Shown here one piece after another: positions 42,777-53,600 of a stretch of 64,000 nt of DNA. The notes under the pieces are model-generated. The model saw nothing but the letters and a program-made list of their open reading frames with translations. It had not been told where the DNA came from and did no database searches. The DNA comes from Bin80 sp965209015. Its GTDB lineage: Bacteria; Bacteroidota; Rhodothermia; Rhodothermales; Bin80. The stretch spans positions 1,612,001 through 1,676,000 of the forward strand of contig OZ242367.1 of assembly GCA_965209015.1 (NCBI GenBank), in the 5' to 3' direction. Positions within the stretch are counted from its first letter, which is position 1. Each line of letters starts with the position of its first letter. A program made the translations under genes and the position numbers.

Positions 42777-43976
42777 CTACTGATCCGTTAGAACATCCAG
42801 AGCAGGTAGCACTTCCCCTTCCAAGAACTTGAGCATAGCTCCTCCTCCAGTTGATACATGAGAGACTTCCCGTTCTAAGTTCGCCTGTTTGATTGCCGAA
42901 ACAGAATCTCCTCCACCTACGATGGTCACTGCACCTTTTTCAGTGGCAGAGGCCATAGCTTGCGCCATCGCCATCGTACCAGATGAAAAACCAGGGACTT
43001 CAAAGACCCCCATTGGACCATTCCAGATACAGGTCTGGGCATTATTCACCAATTCGGAATAATGGGCAACCGTTTGGGGGCCAATATCAAATCCAGACAG
43101 CCCATCGTCAATCGATCCAGATACAATTTGAGATGGGTGAGACTCGGATAGGGAACTGCTGACAATATGATCGCTCGGAAGGAGAAGCTTGCCTTCTGCT
43201 TGGTCTAACATTTCTCGGGCATCATTTAAGCGATTGTCTTCCACTAATGATGTACCCACGGCGATTCCCTTTGCTTTCAGAAAGGTATATGCCATGGCAC
43301 CACCTATGAGAATATGATCCATGATTCCCAATAGATTCGTAATCACTCCCATCTTGTCAGACACCTTTGCACCTCCCAACAATGCAACCGTTGGTCGGGT
43401 GGGGGACTCGAGAGCATGGCCTAATTGTGTTAACTCTCTTTCCAGTAGAAAACCTGCGGCAGACTGAGAAAAAAGACCGGCCACTCCAACATTTGAAGCA
43501 TGAGCCCGATGTGCTGTACCAAAGGCATCATTCACAAATAAATCTCCAAGTTTTGCAAGTTCGGCAGCAAATGTAGGATCATTTTCAGTTTCCCCAGGAA
43601 AGAAACGAGTATTCTCAAGCAGGATTACGCTGCCATTTGGCATTGTACGGATAGTTTTCTGGACCACGTTTCCCACAGTTTCACTTGAAAAGCGCAGACT
43701 AGAATCCGAGAGTTCACTGAAGCGATCGGCAACAGGAGCAAGACTGAACTTCTGATCAGGTTGACCTTTTGGACGTCCTAGGTGACTCAAGAGTACGGCT
43801 TTTCCTCCTGCTTCCATGATCCACTGAATGGTTGGAAGGGCAGCAAGAATTCGAGTGTCATCCACTACTTCATAACGATTTGAATCAGGGGATAATCGCA
43901 AGGGGACATTGAAGTCAACACGGACAAGCACACACTGACCATGCAAATCCAAGTCTCTAAGTGTTAATTTTTGCAT
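42777..43976 (-). CDS. pgk: Phosphoglycerate kinase
   Basis: Pgk moves phosphate from 1,3-bisphosphoglycerate to ADP in glycolysis. The 399-residue product shows VLVRVDFNVPL, LLSHLGRPKG, VILLENTRFFPGE, NDAFGTAHRAHAS, ALLGGAKVSDKMGV, WNGPMGVFE and TIVGGGDSVSAI. The start is the ATG at 43976, directly after a TTG at 43979. It lies 17 bases downstream of gap, so the two consecutive glycolytic steps are co-expressed. Confidence 0.97.
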   Translation of the reverse strand: MQKLTLRDLDLHGQCVLVRVDFNVPLRLSPDSNRYEVVDDTRILAALPTIQWIMEAGGKAVLLSHLGRPKGQPDQKFSLAPVADRFSELSDSSLRFSSETVGNVVQKTIRTMPNGSVILLENTRFFPGETENDPTFAAELAKLGDLFVNDAFGTAHRAHASNVGVAGLFSQSAAGFLLERELTQLGHALESPTRPTVALLGGAKVSDKMGVITNLLGIMDHILIGGAMAYTFLKAKGIAVGTSLVEDNRLNDAREMLDQAEGKLLLPSDHIVSSSLSESHPSQIVSGSIDDGLSGFDIGPQTVAHYSELVNNAQTCIWNGPMGVFEVPGFSSGTMAMAQAMASATEKGAVTIVGGGDSVSAIKQANLEREVSHVSTGGGAMLKFLEGEVLPALDVLTDQ

Positions 43977-43993
43977 CAACTGTCATGCTGATT

Positions 43994-45004
43994 TCAACCA
44001 GCTTTGTGAGCAAGCAATGCGGCAATATCAACTGCCCGATTGGCATATCCCCATTCATTATCATACCAGCCCAGAACCTTAACAGTGTTGCCCTGAACCA
44101 TCGTTGCAAGGCTATCAAAAATCACCGAATGAGAATTGTGAATAATATCAATTGACACAATTGGATCCTCACAGAATTCCAGGACTCCTTGGAGTGCTCC
44201 ATGAGCAGCTGCCTTAAAGACGGAATTGACATCTTCTTTGGGGGGAGTGGCATTCACTTGGACAGTCAGGTCGGTAAGCGAACCATTGGGGATTGGGACT
44301 CGAAGAGCCATTCCATCAAGTTTTCCCTTCATGTGTGGTAAAACAAGCCCTACTGCTTTTGCAGCTCCTGTCGTGGTTGGTACGATGGAGTAAGCAGCTG
44401 CACGTGCCCGTCTCAAATCTGCGTGGGGAGCGTCCTGAATCCTCTGTCCACTTGTATATGCATGAACAGTTGTCATCAGGCCACTCTGAATTCCAAATGC
44501 TTCATCAATGATTTTGATCATGGGTGCGATGCAGTTGGTCGTACAACTGGCATTTGAAATAATTTTCTCTCTACCAGTGAGGATATCCTCGTTCACGCCG
44601 AGAACTACTGTGGCATCAACTTCATCTTTGGCTGGTGCCGAAATAACAACTTTACTTGCGCCAGCTTCCAAATGTTTTGCAGCCGCGGCACGGCTTCGAA
44701 AGAGACCTGTGGACTCAATGACGACATCACAGCCCAAAGATGACCAAGGTAAATTCGCTGGATCACGTTCACTGAGCACAGGGATCTTATGATGATCAAT
44801 ACAAAGATAGTCACCGTCCACGGATACATCTCCTGACCATTTGCCATGCACGGAGTCGTATTTGAATAAATGTGCAAGCGTTTTTGCGTCGGTAAGATCA
44901 TTGACAGCAACAACATTAAATGCGGTGAGATTTCGCTCAAGAATTGAACGAAGTGCAAGACGGCCTATGCGACCGAATCCATTGATTGCAAGCTTATGAG
45001 CCAT
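43994..45004 (-). CDS. gap: Glyceraldehyde-3-phosphate dehydrogenase
   Basis: GAPDH oxidises glyceraldehyde-3-phosphate with NAD and phosphate. The 336-residue protein has the NAD-binding opening INGFGRIGRLALRS, the catalytic segment SNASCTTNCIAP (Cys154), and VPTTTGAAKAV and WYDNEWGYANR. The size is standard. Asp in the AVNDLTD segment suits NAD rather than NADP preference, which is an inference. It is first in the gap-pgk-glycosyltransferase unit and divergent from the TPR gene. Confidence 0.97.
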   Translation of the reverse strand: MAHKLAINGFGRIGRLALRSILERNLTAFNVVAVNDLTDAKTLAHLFKYDSVHGKWSGDVSVDGDYLCIDHHKIPVLSERDPANLPWSSLGCDVVIESTGLFRSRAAAAKHLEAGASKVVISAPAKDEVDATVVLGVNEDILTGREKIISNASCTTNCIAPMIKIIDEAFGIQSGLMTTVHAYTSGQRIQDAPHADLRRARAAAYSIVPTTTGAAKAVGLVLPHMKGKLDGMALRVPIPNGSLTDLTVQVNATPPKEDVNSVFKAAAHGALQGVLEFCEDPIVSIDIIHNSHSVIFDSLATMVQGNTVKVLGWYDNEWGYANRAVDIAALLAHKAG

Positions 45005-45151
45005 TCTGAATTTCTAATTTGTGATTAGATTGAGTTGATCGGAAAACTATGGTCTGCCGTTCTGAGTTGAAGACGAAGGGGTAGCTTAGTTTCCCATTTG
45101 AGCATTCCTTACGGAGAAGGGTAAAACGAACAAGGATTAAAAATGATTACA

Positions 45152-45172
45152 ATAGAGGTCCGGTGTCTCTAT
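45152..45172. promoter_or_regulatory. Inverted repeat upstream of the TPR gene
   Basis: ATAGAGG-TCCGGTG-TCTCTAT has 7-base arms (one G-T mismatch/wobble) and ends 28 bases before the TPR gene start in the gap region shared with gap. It may be an operator or a leader hairpin. No regulator is assigned. Confidence 0.25.
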
Positions 45173-45200
45173 CAGGATTGAACTAATTAAATCTAAGTAA

Positions 45201-45902
45201 ATGGCAAAAATAAAAGCTCCGAAGAGGAGTTTAGGGCAAACTACTAATCAAAAGAGTGAATCAACGACCGGTTGGTATACTCCAATCTTAGCCCTTTATT
45301 ATGAAAATCGACGTATTGTAACTGCACTTGCAATTGGCATCATTGTGATAATTGGAGGCATCTTCGGATATAACTATATCCAGGGGGAGCGTGATGCTCA
45401 GGCACAGGAACTCTTGGGAGAGATTATTCTTGAGTTTGAAAGAGGCGAATACCGTATTGCACTGGACGGAAGTGGAGACATTATTGGCATCATTGATATT
45501 ATTGATCGCTATGGAGGGACTCTTGCCGGGAATACGGCTCGATTTTACGCAGGGAACGCCTACTTTGAACTACAGGAGTATGATTTAGCTCTGGAACAGT
45601 TTGAAAATTATGATGCAAGCGATGATTTTATCGGTGCCAGTGCCACTGCTGGTCGTGCTGCAATTCATGAATTACAGGGTGACTTTACACTTGCTGCTGA
45701 TCTCTTCGTACGTGCTGCTGATATGGATGAGAATCCAACTCGTGCTCCATACTATCTGCGCTCAGCCGTGCGAGCTTATGTGGAAGCCGAAAAATTAGAC
45801 GAAGCCGAGGGGGTGATCCTTGGTGCTAAGGAAAATTATCCAGAAACTGATCTTATGGACGAATTCGATTTCATGCTTGGTCTCGTTCTGGCTCGTCAAT
45901 AA
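45201..45902 (+). CDS. TPR membrane protein, YfgM/TPR_21-like
   Basis: A 233-residue protein with a basic cytoplasmic N-terminus, one membrane segment at about 38-56 (IVTALAIGIIVIIGGIFGY), and a periplasmic domain with tetratricopeptide-like helices. Examples are TARFYAGNAYFELQEYDLAL, then ATAGRAAIHELQGDFTLAA and APYYLRSAVRAYVEAEKL. This layout matches YfgM-type proteins, which assist secreted proteins at the SecYEG translocon. Whether it does so here is inference. It lies 5 bases before the NtrC-like regulator, so the two are likely cotranscribed. Confidence 0.8.
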   Translation: MAKIKAPKRSLGQTTNQKSESTTGWYTPILALYYENRRIVTALAIGIIVIIGGIFGYNYIQGERDAQAQELLGEIILEFERGEYRIALDGSGDIIGIIDIIDRYGGTLAGNTARFYAGNAYFELQEYDLALEQFENYDASDDFIGASATAGRAAIHELQGDFTLAADLFVRAADMDENPTRAPYYLRSAVRAYVEAEKLDEAEGVILGAKENYPETDLMDEFDFMLGLVLARQ

Positions 45903-45907
45903 TTGAC

Positions 45908-47095
45908 ATGTCTACCCCTCGCGTGCTCATTGTTGACGATGAAGTAAGTATACGGAGGACGCTTCGTGAAATTCTTGAGTATGAGGATCTGGAGGTTGAC
46001 GAAGCAACAGATGGAGATTCAGCACTTGCCAAACTTCGGAAACGCACCTTTGATGTGGTTCTTTTGGACATCAAGATGCCCAAACAGGATGGATTACAAG
46101 TTCTGGCTAACTGTGTAGAAATATGGCCTGAGCTACCTGTCATCATGATCAGTGGTCACGCAGATATCAAGACTGCGGTTGAAGCTACTAAGTCTGGTGC
46201 GTTTCATTTTATTGAGAAGCCACCAGACCTACAACATTTATTGGTCACGGTTCGCTCTGCACTGGAGCGTGGAAAAATTGTCACCGAGAATCGCCGTTTA
46301 CGGCAGACTTTGAAACAACACCAAGGAAGTGTACTGTTGCCCATGCATGGTGAGAGCCCTACGATGCGATCGGTCAAGCAACTTATTGAGCGTGTTGGCC
46401 CTACCGAAGCCCGTGTATTGATCAGTGGGGAACCTGGAACGGGTAAAGAATTAGCTGCACGCTGGATCCATTCGCATAGTCTTCGTACAGAGGGGCCAAT
46501 GGTTGAAGTGAATTGTGCCGCAATTCCTGCTGAGCTGATTGAGAGTGAGCTCTTTGGCCATGAAAAAGGTTCGTTCACCGGAGCCAATCGACAGAGAATT
46601 GGCAAATTTGAACAGGCGCATGGAGGAACACTTTTTCTTGATGAGATCGGTGACATGAGCATGCCTGCTCAAGCCAAGGTACTCAGAGTGCTACAGGAAA
46701 ATAAACTTACCCGAGTCGGCGGGGAGCGCAGCATCAAGGTGGATGTGCGCGTGATCGCTGCTTCAAATAAGGATCTGCGCGTTGCAATCTCTGAGGGTGA
46801 TTTTCGGGAGGATTTATATCACAGACTTAGTGTGATTTTGCTGTGCATGCCCCCGGTTAGGGAACGTACAGGTGATGTTCCAATCTTACTTGAACATTTT
46901 GCCTCTCAACTCTCAAAACGTAATGGTCTTCAACCCAAGACTTTTTCAAGTCAGGCCATAACTAAGCTTTCATCTTTGCCATGGCGGGGAAATGTTCGGG
47001 AAATTAGCAATGTAGTAGAACGATTGATGATCCTTAGTGAGAACGATACTGTAACTCTAACAGATATTGAACGTCTAGTACTGCCCGCATTCTAA
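45908..47095 (+). CDS. NtrC-type response regulator lacking a DNA-binding domain
   Basis: A 395-residue two-domain regulator. The receiver (about 1-120) has VDDEVSIRRTL, the phospho-acceptor in VLLDIKMP (Asp54), and the conserved Ser/Thr and Lys in MISGH and EKPP. The sigma54-type AAA+ domain (about 145-375) has Walker A SGEPGTGKEL, the sigma54-contact loop GSFTGA (usually GAFTGA), Walker B GGTLFLDEIGD, and the RVGGERSIKVDVRVIAASN region with GNVREISNVVERL. It stops about 20 residues after the AAA+ lid, so the Fis-type helix-turn-helix is missing. A DNA-independent activator or non-transcriptional ATPase is possible. No histidine kinase is adjacent. Confidence 0.88.
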   Translation: MSTPRVLIVDDEVSIRRTLREILEYEDLEVDEATDGDSALAKLRKRTFDVVLLDIKMPKQDGLQVLANCVEIWPELPVIMISGHADIKTAVEATKSGAFHFIEKPPDLQHLLVTVRSALERGKIVTENRRLRQTLKQHQGSVLLPMHGESPTMRSVKQLIERVGPTEARVLISGEPGTGKELAARWIHSHSLRTEGPMVEVNCAAIPAELIESELFGHEKGSFTGANRQRIGKFEQAHGGTLFLDEIGDMSMPAQAKVLRVLQENKLTRVGGERSIKVDVRVIAASNKDLRVAISEGDFREDLYHRLSVILLCMPPVRERTGDVPILLEHFASQLSKRNGLQPKTFSSQAITKLSSLPWRGNVREISNVVERLMILSENDTVTLTDIERLVLPAF

Positions 47096-47259
47096 AAAAT
47101 GGAGTCTGAACCGTCATCTGTATGAGAGAATCTGAAACATGATAGCCAGTTGGGCTGCTGTGATCTAATCAGATGGATGATAAAATTTTAGGGGGGAATT
47201 TGATGCGTATAATTTGTTTGTCTGTGAACCAACCGAACCAGTTCATAAACTAGGATATA

Positions 47260-48507
47260 ATGGATAGATTGTTTCTAGCTACACTCATTGGTTTGCTGCT
47301 GTTGATTCCCATTGAGGTGATTGCGCAGGCTGATGTGGGGATAAGACTCAGTGTATTTCTTGACTGTGATTATTGCGATGAATCACATATCCGATCAGAA
47401 TTAGATTTTGTCAATTATGTCCGAGATCCTGGTCAGGCTGATGTACATGTATTTGTCACGACTAGCTTTACGGTGCTGAGTGGGAGGCAGTATGAGCTAT
47501 CATTCATTGGACGTGGTCCTTACGAGGGATCCGAACTAAACCTCACACGAATTCTTTCCTCCGATGCATCGGCCGAAGATAGGAGGGCCACGATCAATGA
47601 AGCTCTTCGTCTAGGATTTGCCCCATTCATTGGATATGACGATGTTTCGGATGTATACTCTCTATCTTACTTAGAGAGAGAATCAGCCGAAGCTGAACAA
47701 TTATTGACCCGCGATCCCTGGAGGCACTGGGTTTTTAATCTGTACGGTGGTGATTTTGAACTAGATTTAGAATCAAATCGCATAGTGTTTGATTCTCGTT
47801 GGGGGTTCTATGCAGACCATCGAAGCGAGGACTGGAAGGTTCGGATCCGACCGTATTTCAATTATGACCTCGTACAAATTCAGCGGGATAATCGTCCCGA
47901 TATTCGTAGCAGTATTACGCGGCATGGGTTGGATAGCTATATGATTCGGAGTTTGGGGTCGCACTGGTCCGCAGGCTTGTTTGTTGACTATGTGACGCGC
48001 AATGATCGGAATCTAAAACACTGGGTTTCGATCGTTCCAGGAGTTGAGTACAGTCTATTCCCATATCAAGCTGCAACCCGTCAGGCGATCACATTTGTCT
48101 ACAGAATTGGGATTCAATATGCAGACTATTTTGAGACAACAATTTTCGGTGAAATACAAGAGTGGTTACCCCGTCACGAGTTAGATGCTACGGTTGCGAT
48201 CCGGCGTCCATGGGGAGATATATTTAGCGGATTAGAGGGGTCACAGTATTTGCACGATCTATCAAAACAACGAGCGGAACTTTTTGCTAGCCTCTCCGTG
48301 CGTCTGTTTGAAGGATTCTCCCTAGAATTCCAGGGAAGTTTTGAAATGATTCGAGACCAACTCTCACTACCAGGTGGCGAGCTATTACTTGAGGAAATTC
48401 TCCTTCAGCAACGAGAACTCGCGACCGACTACTATGCCAGTACGAGCATTGCTTTCTCGTACACATTTGGTTCAAAGTATGCCAATGTAGTGAATACAAG
48501 ATTTTAA
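47260..48507 (+). CDS. Outer-membrane barrel protein of unknown function
   Basis: I do not recognise a named family. The 415-residue product has a signal peptide (LIGLLLLIPIEVIAQA). A periplasmic-looking domain (about 25-125) follows with a close cysteine pair, FLDCDYCDESH, and a segment VHVFVTTSF typical of an alpha/beta fold. From about residue 150 there are amphipathic strands such as WKVRIRPYFNYDLVQIQRD, and the protein ends AFSYTFGSKYANVVNTRF with a terminal Phe, consistent with a beta-barrel. Its stop overlaps the lolD start by one base (TAATG). It could be involved in envelope biogenesis. Confidence 0.72.
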   Translation: MDRLFLATLIGLLLLIPIEVIAQADVGIRLSVFLDCDYCDESHIRSELDFVNYVRDPGQADVHVFVTTSFTVLSGRQYELSFIGRGPYEGSELNLTRILSSDASAEDRRATINEALRLGFAPFIGYDDVSDVYSLSYLERESAEAEQLLTRDPWRHWVFNLYGGDFELDLESNRIVFDSRWGFYADHRSEDWKVRIRPYFNYDLVQIQRDNRPDIRSSITRHGLDSYMIRSLGSHWSAGLFVDYVTRNDRNLKHWVSIVPGVEYSLFPYQAATRQAITFVYRIGIQYADYFETTIFGEIQEWLPRHELDATVAIRRPWGDIFSGLEGSQYLHDLSKQRAELFASLSVRLFEGFSLEFQGSFEMIRDQLSLPGGELLLEEILLQQRELATDYYASTSIAFSYTFGSKYANVVNTRF

Positions 48508-49193
48508 TGCAGGCGCGATTAATTGCACATAATCTATATAAAGGATTTGTTACAGGGGCAGGGGGAAGGTTGGAAGTATTGCGGGGAGTATCTCTAACGG
48601 TCAATCCCGGTGAGGTGGTGGCGATCATGGGGGACAGCGGAACTGGAAAAACGACGCTCCTCCACTTATTAGGTGCTCTTGATCGACCTGATCGTGGGAT
48701 CGTTTCCTATGATGGGGAAAATATTTTTGAGCAGAATGACGACTCTCTCAGCCGCTGGAGAAATAGATCAGTTGGATTTGTATTTCAGTTCCACCATTTA
48801 CTGCCAGAGTTTAATGCGTTAGAGAATGTGGCAATGCCGGCACTAATTGGTGGAGAGACACTTCGTAGAGCACAGAGCAGGGCAGGTATGCTTCTTAACC
48901 AATTAGGGCTTCGCTCCCGTCTTACTCATCGTCCCTCTGAGCTCTCTGGTGGAGAACAACAACGCGTTGCTGTTGCCCGCGCACTAATGAATCAACCTGC
49001 ATTAGTTCTTGCGGATGAGCCATCTGGTAGTTTAGATACAAAAACAGCCGGAGCATTGCATAAGGAAATGCTTAATCTGAGTCGGACTCATAATCAGGCA
49101 TTCGTGATTGCGACTCATAACCCTGCCTTGAGTCAACTATGCGATCGTATTTTTGTCTTAAAGGGAGGCCAGCTTACACGAAGAATGACTTAG
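48507..49193 (+). CDS. ABC transporter ATP-binding protein, LolD-like
   Basis: A 228-residue ABC ATPase. Walker A is GDSGTGKTTL, the Q-loop is VGFVFQFHHLLPEFNA, the signature is ELSGGEQQRVAVARAL, and Walker B is LVLADEPSGSLD, with the H-loop in VIATHNPAL. The FxFQFHHLLPEF pattern and the SGSLD D-loop fit the LolD/MacB class, which powers lipoprotein release or related export. No LolC/LolE-type permease is next to it, so the partner must be elsewhere and the LolD identity is probable rather than proven. It is coupled to the upstream outer-membrane gene. Confidence 0.88.
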   Translation: MQARLIAHNLYKGFVTGAGGRLEVLRGVSLTVNPGEVVAIMGDSGTGKTTLLHLLGALDRPDRGIVSYDGENIFEQNDDSLSRWRNRSVGFVFQFHHLLPEFNALENVAMPALIGGETLRRAQSRAGMLLNQLGLRSRLTHRPSELSGGEQQRVAVARALMNQPALVLADEPSGSLDTKTAGALHKEMLNLSRTHNQAFVIATHNPALSQLCDRIFVLKGGQLTRRMT

Positions 49194-49298
49194 TTGCATC
49201 TTCCGAGTATTTATATTTGCCACAAAAGTATTTCTTGATCGTTGATTCGTTTGTGGGGGGAGAAAAAGTGCAGGTAGCCGCATGTAAACTTGAAAGTC

Positions 49299-50303
49299 AT
49301 GCCTGTACCACAAGATATTCTGAACATCAGACTAGAGCAAGTAGGCTTCATTGATGACCCTCTGGATCCCACCTTGGATCTTTATGAAGAGATTGAAGCC
49401 CTCAAGAAGAAAAAGAATGCCATCCTGCTTGCACATTATTACCAAGAGCCTGCAATTCAGGATGTGGCTGATTTTATAGGAGATTCATTAGGACTCTCTC
49501 GACAGGCGGCCGAAACCTCTGCTGACATCATTGTATTCGCAGGGGTTCACTTCATGGCAGAAACTGCGAAAATCCTCTGCCCAGACAAAAAAGTTTTACT
49601 CCCAGATTTGAATGCTGGCTGTTCTTTGGCGGACACATGTCCGGCAGACGAATTTCAAGCATTTTGTGACCAGCATACTGACCATTTGGTCATGTCATAC
49701 ATCAACTGCTCAGCTGCGGTAAAAGCAAGGAGTGACATCATCTGTACCTCTACCAATGCAGAGCATTTATTACGGATGATTCCAGAATCTCAGCCGGTCA
49801 TCTTTGCACCAGATCGCAATTTAGGTCGTTGGCTTGAACGTACGACTGGGCGAAGTTTGAAAATCTGGGACGGTGTCTGCATCGTTCATGAAACCTTTAG
49901 TGAACGGAAGTTGATCGCCTTAAAGATGGAGTTTCCTGCCGCAAAAGTTCTTGCGCATCCTGAATGTGAGGAGGCGGTTCTCCGACATGCCGATTTTATT
50001 GGTTCAACTAGTGGTATTCGTCGATTTGCACGAGAGGATGAGGGTAATTCCTTCATTATTGCAACTGAGGAGGGGATTTTGCATCAGATGAAAAAAGATT
50101 CCCCACATAAACATTTCATTCCTGCCCCTCCAGAAAGCGGATGTAACTGTAGTCAGTGTCCTCACATGCGACTCAATACGATAGAAAAGCTCTACTCCTG
50201 TATGTATCATGAATTACCGGAGATCCGCATGGATGAAACCATACGTAAACGAGCGCTTCGTCCAATCGAGCGAATGATTGAAATGAGTGAGGGAGTCTCA
50301 TAA
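49299..50303 (+). CDS. nadA: Quinolinate synthase
   Basis: NadA condenses iminoaspartate with dihydroxyacetone phosphate to quinolinate in NAD biosynthesis, using a [4Fe-4S] cluster. The 334-residue product has ILLAHYYQEPAIQDVADF, GDSLGLSRQAAET, the cluster cysteines in NAGCSLADTC, HPECEEAV and ESGCNCSQCPHMRLNT, and the DLNAGCS-type substrate region. The preferred start is the ATG at 49299; a TTG at 49290 is alternative. nadB and nadC are not in the window. Confidence 0.95.
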   Translation: MPVPQDILNIRLEQVGFIDDPLDPTLDLYEEIEALKKKKNAILLAHYYQEPAIQDVADFIGDSLGLSRQAAETSADIIVFAGVHFMAETAKILCPDKKVLLPDLNAGCSLADTCPADEFQAFCDQHTDHLVMSYINCSAAVKARSDIICTSTNAEHLLRMIPESQPVIFAPDRNLGRWLERTTGRSLKIWDGVCIVHETFSERKLIALKMEFPAAKVLAHPECEEAVLRHADFIGSTSGIRRFAREDEGNSFIIATEEGILHQMKKDSPHKHFIPAPPESGCNCSQCPHMRLNTIEKLYSCMYHELPEIRMDETIRKRALRPIERMIEMSEGVS

Positions 50304-50670
50304 TTCACAACAACCGATTCCTCTGAGAGGTGGGGGGATGCATGTCTTGGCATGATTTCGAGTTATTTGATCAGGATGGTCGTCTATCAAACTCAAAAAC
50401 CCTGTCAACAGACATGCCCACAATATGGTCTGCCTATCCACAGTTGTAGACGTACAAATCTGGCATTCCCTCATCATTTGACTTACATACTGGATAACCC
50501 TACCAGCCGATCGTTTTAATATCAAATGTCCAAACTGATAGGTCATATGCCATGGAGAGTGGGCAAGCTGGGCGTAAAATTATGCTTAAGGGTGCAATAA
50601 TCCCTTGCTGGATAGCTGTGGGTCCCTAATGAATTTTTGATACATGTATGGACGGGATACCCCTGCTGGA
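50304..50670. other. 367-base gap between convergent nadA and the LRR/Calx-beta gene
   Basis: No gene, tRNA or strong terminator was recognised. The region includes only short accidental ORFs. Both flanking genes converge here, so termination signals are expected, but I see no stem followed by a U-tract. Confidence 0.4.
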
Positions 50671-53600
50671 TCACCATTTCAAGTCCATGCGTGCACTGAT
50701 GCCGTACGAGAGCAGGGGCTCATTTGCCTCTATGGTTCGTGCAGTGGTGGCTACGGAGAATTGCAATCCTTTCTTCATATGCAGGTTGTATCCAACCCGA
50801 TAAGCGCGCCCGCTCGGATCCACTGTCATTCCTACAATTGATCGTCCGAGGCTTTTCTTGATCGGTGTTCCATATCCCAGTTCCATCTCTACGCGTTGAT
50901 CGGTACGCCCCTGTCCCATGGAATGCAGTGGTGTTTCGCGCCAAAGATTTCCGCCATATACATTTCCCCACAGGGGACGTACTCGCATGGAGGGGCCTAG
51001 TCCACCCGGCGATCCATACTCAATGGCCCCCATCAATCCCCATTCTCGCATCCCCTCATCTGTATGCAGCATCAACGTACGTCCTCCTAATTCTGCACGC
51101 AATCGGCTGGTTGACCAGCGTACTCCGCCGCCCAGTTCAATCCCCACCCCCGTTTCTGCATCTCCTCCATCTTGACGAAGTGCAGCCTCCATGTAGGGCT
51201 GCAGGCCCGGTCCGAATCGTAGACTTCCCTCCACGCCTGCACGGACCCGGCGTACCCCCAGATTCGATCTATTCTCTACATCCGCCGTAGCCCAAAACGC
51301 ATCCACCTCGTAGCTTAGTCGTCCCGTCGTACCCTCCGTCAGAGTTCCAGTCAATCCCAATGCAACCAGTGCAGCATCCACCTCTGACTCCAACATGTCT
51401 ACTTCGGTCTCGCCGCGTCCAAGCCCCAAGAGTACCCATGTACGCATCCCAGTCCCCGTTTGATAGCTAACATACGGATAGAGCCCCATCAATTGAGACG
51501 ATGCCGTCCCGGACCGCGTCGGTGTCTCATACTCGCCTTGATCCCAGCTTTGTGCCGCCAGTAGCCCCGCCATCCATCCCTGACTCCACGCATAATCCGC
51601 TCCCACGAGCAGGGTCGTGACATCTGAACGCAACGATAGTGCTCCATCGCTTCCACGCATCCGTGTAAAGGCACCCTGCCCCCAGACACTCCATCCTCCC
51701 TGCGTGTACTCTGCACCACATCCGCTAAAGATCTGCCCCAAAGACCGGCGTTCGGTCCCATACCGGAGCCAGGATGGATCAGGGACTCGGCACTGTGCCA
51801 GTCCTTCCATTCGCCTAGATAATGCTTCCACGACCTGAGAAGCCCATGTGCGAAGGACTCTGGACACATACGCATTCTGGATGCTCTCTTCACTTTCCTC
51901 TTCCATCACCGCCTCGGTACGGGCTTCGTGTATCTCCGCATTCATGGCCGAGAGCAAGACAAGCGAAAAGGTCTTCGCCTCCCACACGGGTTCGTCGGAG
52001 AGCAGCTTAACTTCAATGGTTTTTGACAGTTCGCCCGGTACAAATATAACCTGCCCTGCCACTGGTTCATAGTCCTTTCCCGCCTGAGCACTCCCGTCCT
52101 CACTGGCATAGCTCACCAGCACCGGCAGGGTGGAGGGTATGGATAAGCGCACATCAAACGTTGCCGCACGGCTAGATACCGTGACGCCCTGTACCGAAAC
52201 ACCGGGATTCCCGTCATTATCCAAAATCGTTCCGGTCCCTGTGCCCTGTGCAATGGTCGCATGTCTTGCATTGGAAAGCATCACATGAAAGGTTTCCTCG
52301 GATTCCACCTCTGAATCCTCCAATACTTGGATGCGAATCTTGCCCTCGGTGCTTCCCCGCTCAAAGATGACGATCCCCCGAGAGGCAACGTAATCAGATT
52401 CTGCATTTGCCGTCTCATCCGAGGATGCAAACTGGACGGTCACTAACTGGGAACTGACCCGATTCAGTCGAACCGGAAGCAGAAGCGAACCTGCTCCCTC
52501 CGATGCACTCTCATCATGGATACTCACTGTGAGTGGTGCATCATCATCCTGAATCGTTCCCTGTGCCTCCCCATCGGATAGGCCATCCCCCGACAGACGA
52601 ACTCGAAAGGTTTCGGTCGGTTCGGTTTCCAAGTCGTCTATGATCGGAACTCGGATTTCCTGCAGTAACTCGCCCGGTTCAAATGTAATCTCTCCCGTAA
52701 CGGCTTCATAGTCATCCCCCGCCACGGCCGATCCATCCTCCGTCGTATAGGTAAAGGTCATAGGCTTGCTATCCTGACCACTCAACTCTACCGCGAATAC
52801 TGCCTCCGGTGCCGACTCGGTGACTTCCACATCTCGGATCCTCACCATCACGGGATCCTCATTGTCTACAATGACGCCCTGAGCCTCAAATTCCCCCAGC
52901 ACCCCATTCTGCGCACCCCTCAACTGCACCCTGAACGTTTCCTCTTCTTCATGAATCTCATCGTCCAGAATCTGTATCTCAATATATTTTCTGGTCTCCC
53001 CAGAAATAAAGCGCAGCGGACTTTGCGTCTGCACCTGATAGTCCAGGGAAGCGTTCGCCGTCTCGTCGGTGACCGAAAACTCAACCTCGGTATCGCGTCC
53101 GGGCAGGGTACGACTGAGGGTCACGGCAAAGCGGGCTTCTCCTGCATCTTCGCTCACGGTCACCAAACCCTCTATGTTGACGATCGGTAGCGCATCATCA
53201 TCACGAATCGTTCCCGTGGCCTTGGCATCCACCAACTCCGCATGCTTGGGGGCGGACAACTGTAAGAAAAAGGTCTCCTCTATTTCCTCTTCCGTGTCAT
53301 CTATGATCGGTACAGAAACCTCGCGGCGGGGCGTGTCCGGTGGGAATTCCAATACACCGCGTTGGTACATATAGTCCAGAGACTCCATTGCCGTCTCAGC
53401 AACAGTCTCAAACGCGACATGCACGGTCTGCACCGGGTTCGGCGGATCCAGCGTCACCACAAACGTCAATTCTTGTTCACTTTCCAATGCCGAAGCATCC
53501 TCAACCCGCAACCGGTACACATCATTATCTTCAATCGTCACCGTTGCCTCACCCGGATCCAGCATCACCCCCGCCGTCTCCATCAATCGGATCTGAAAGG

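Noticed and set aside
46204..46662. 152-residue minus-strand reading in the NtrC-like gene
   Set aside because: It is antisense to the conserved AAA+ domain and has shadow-type composition.
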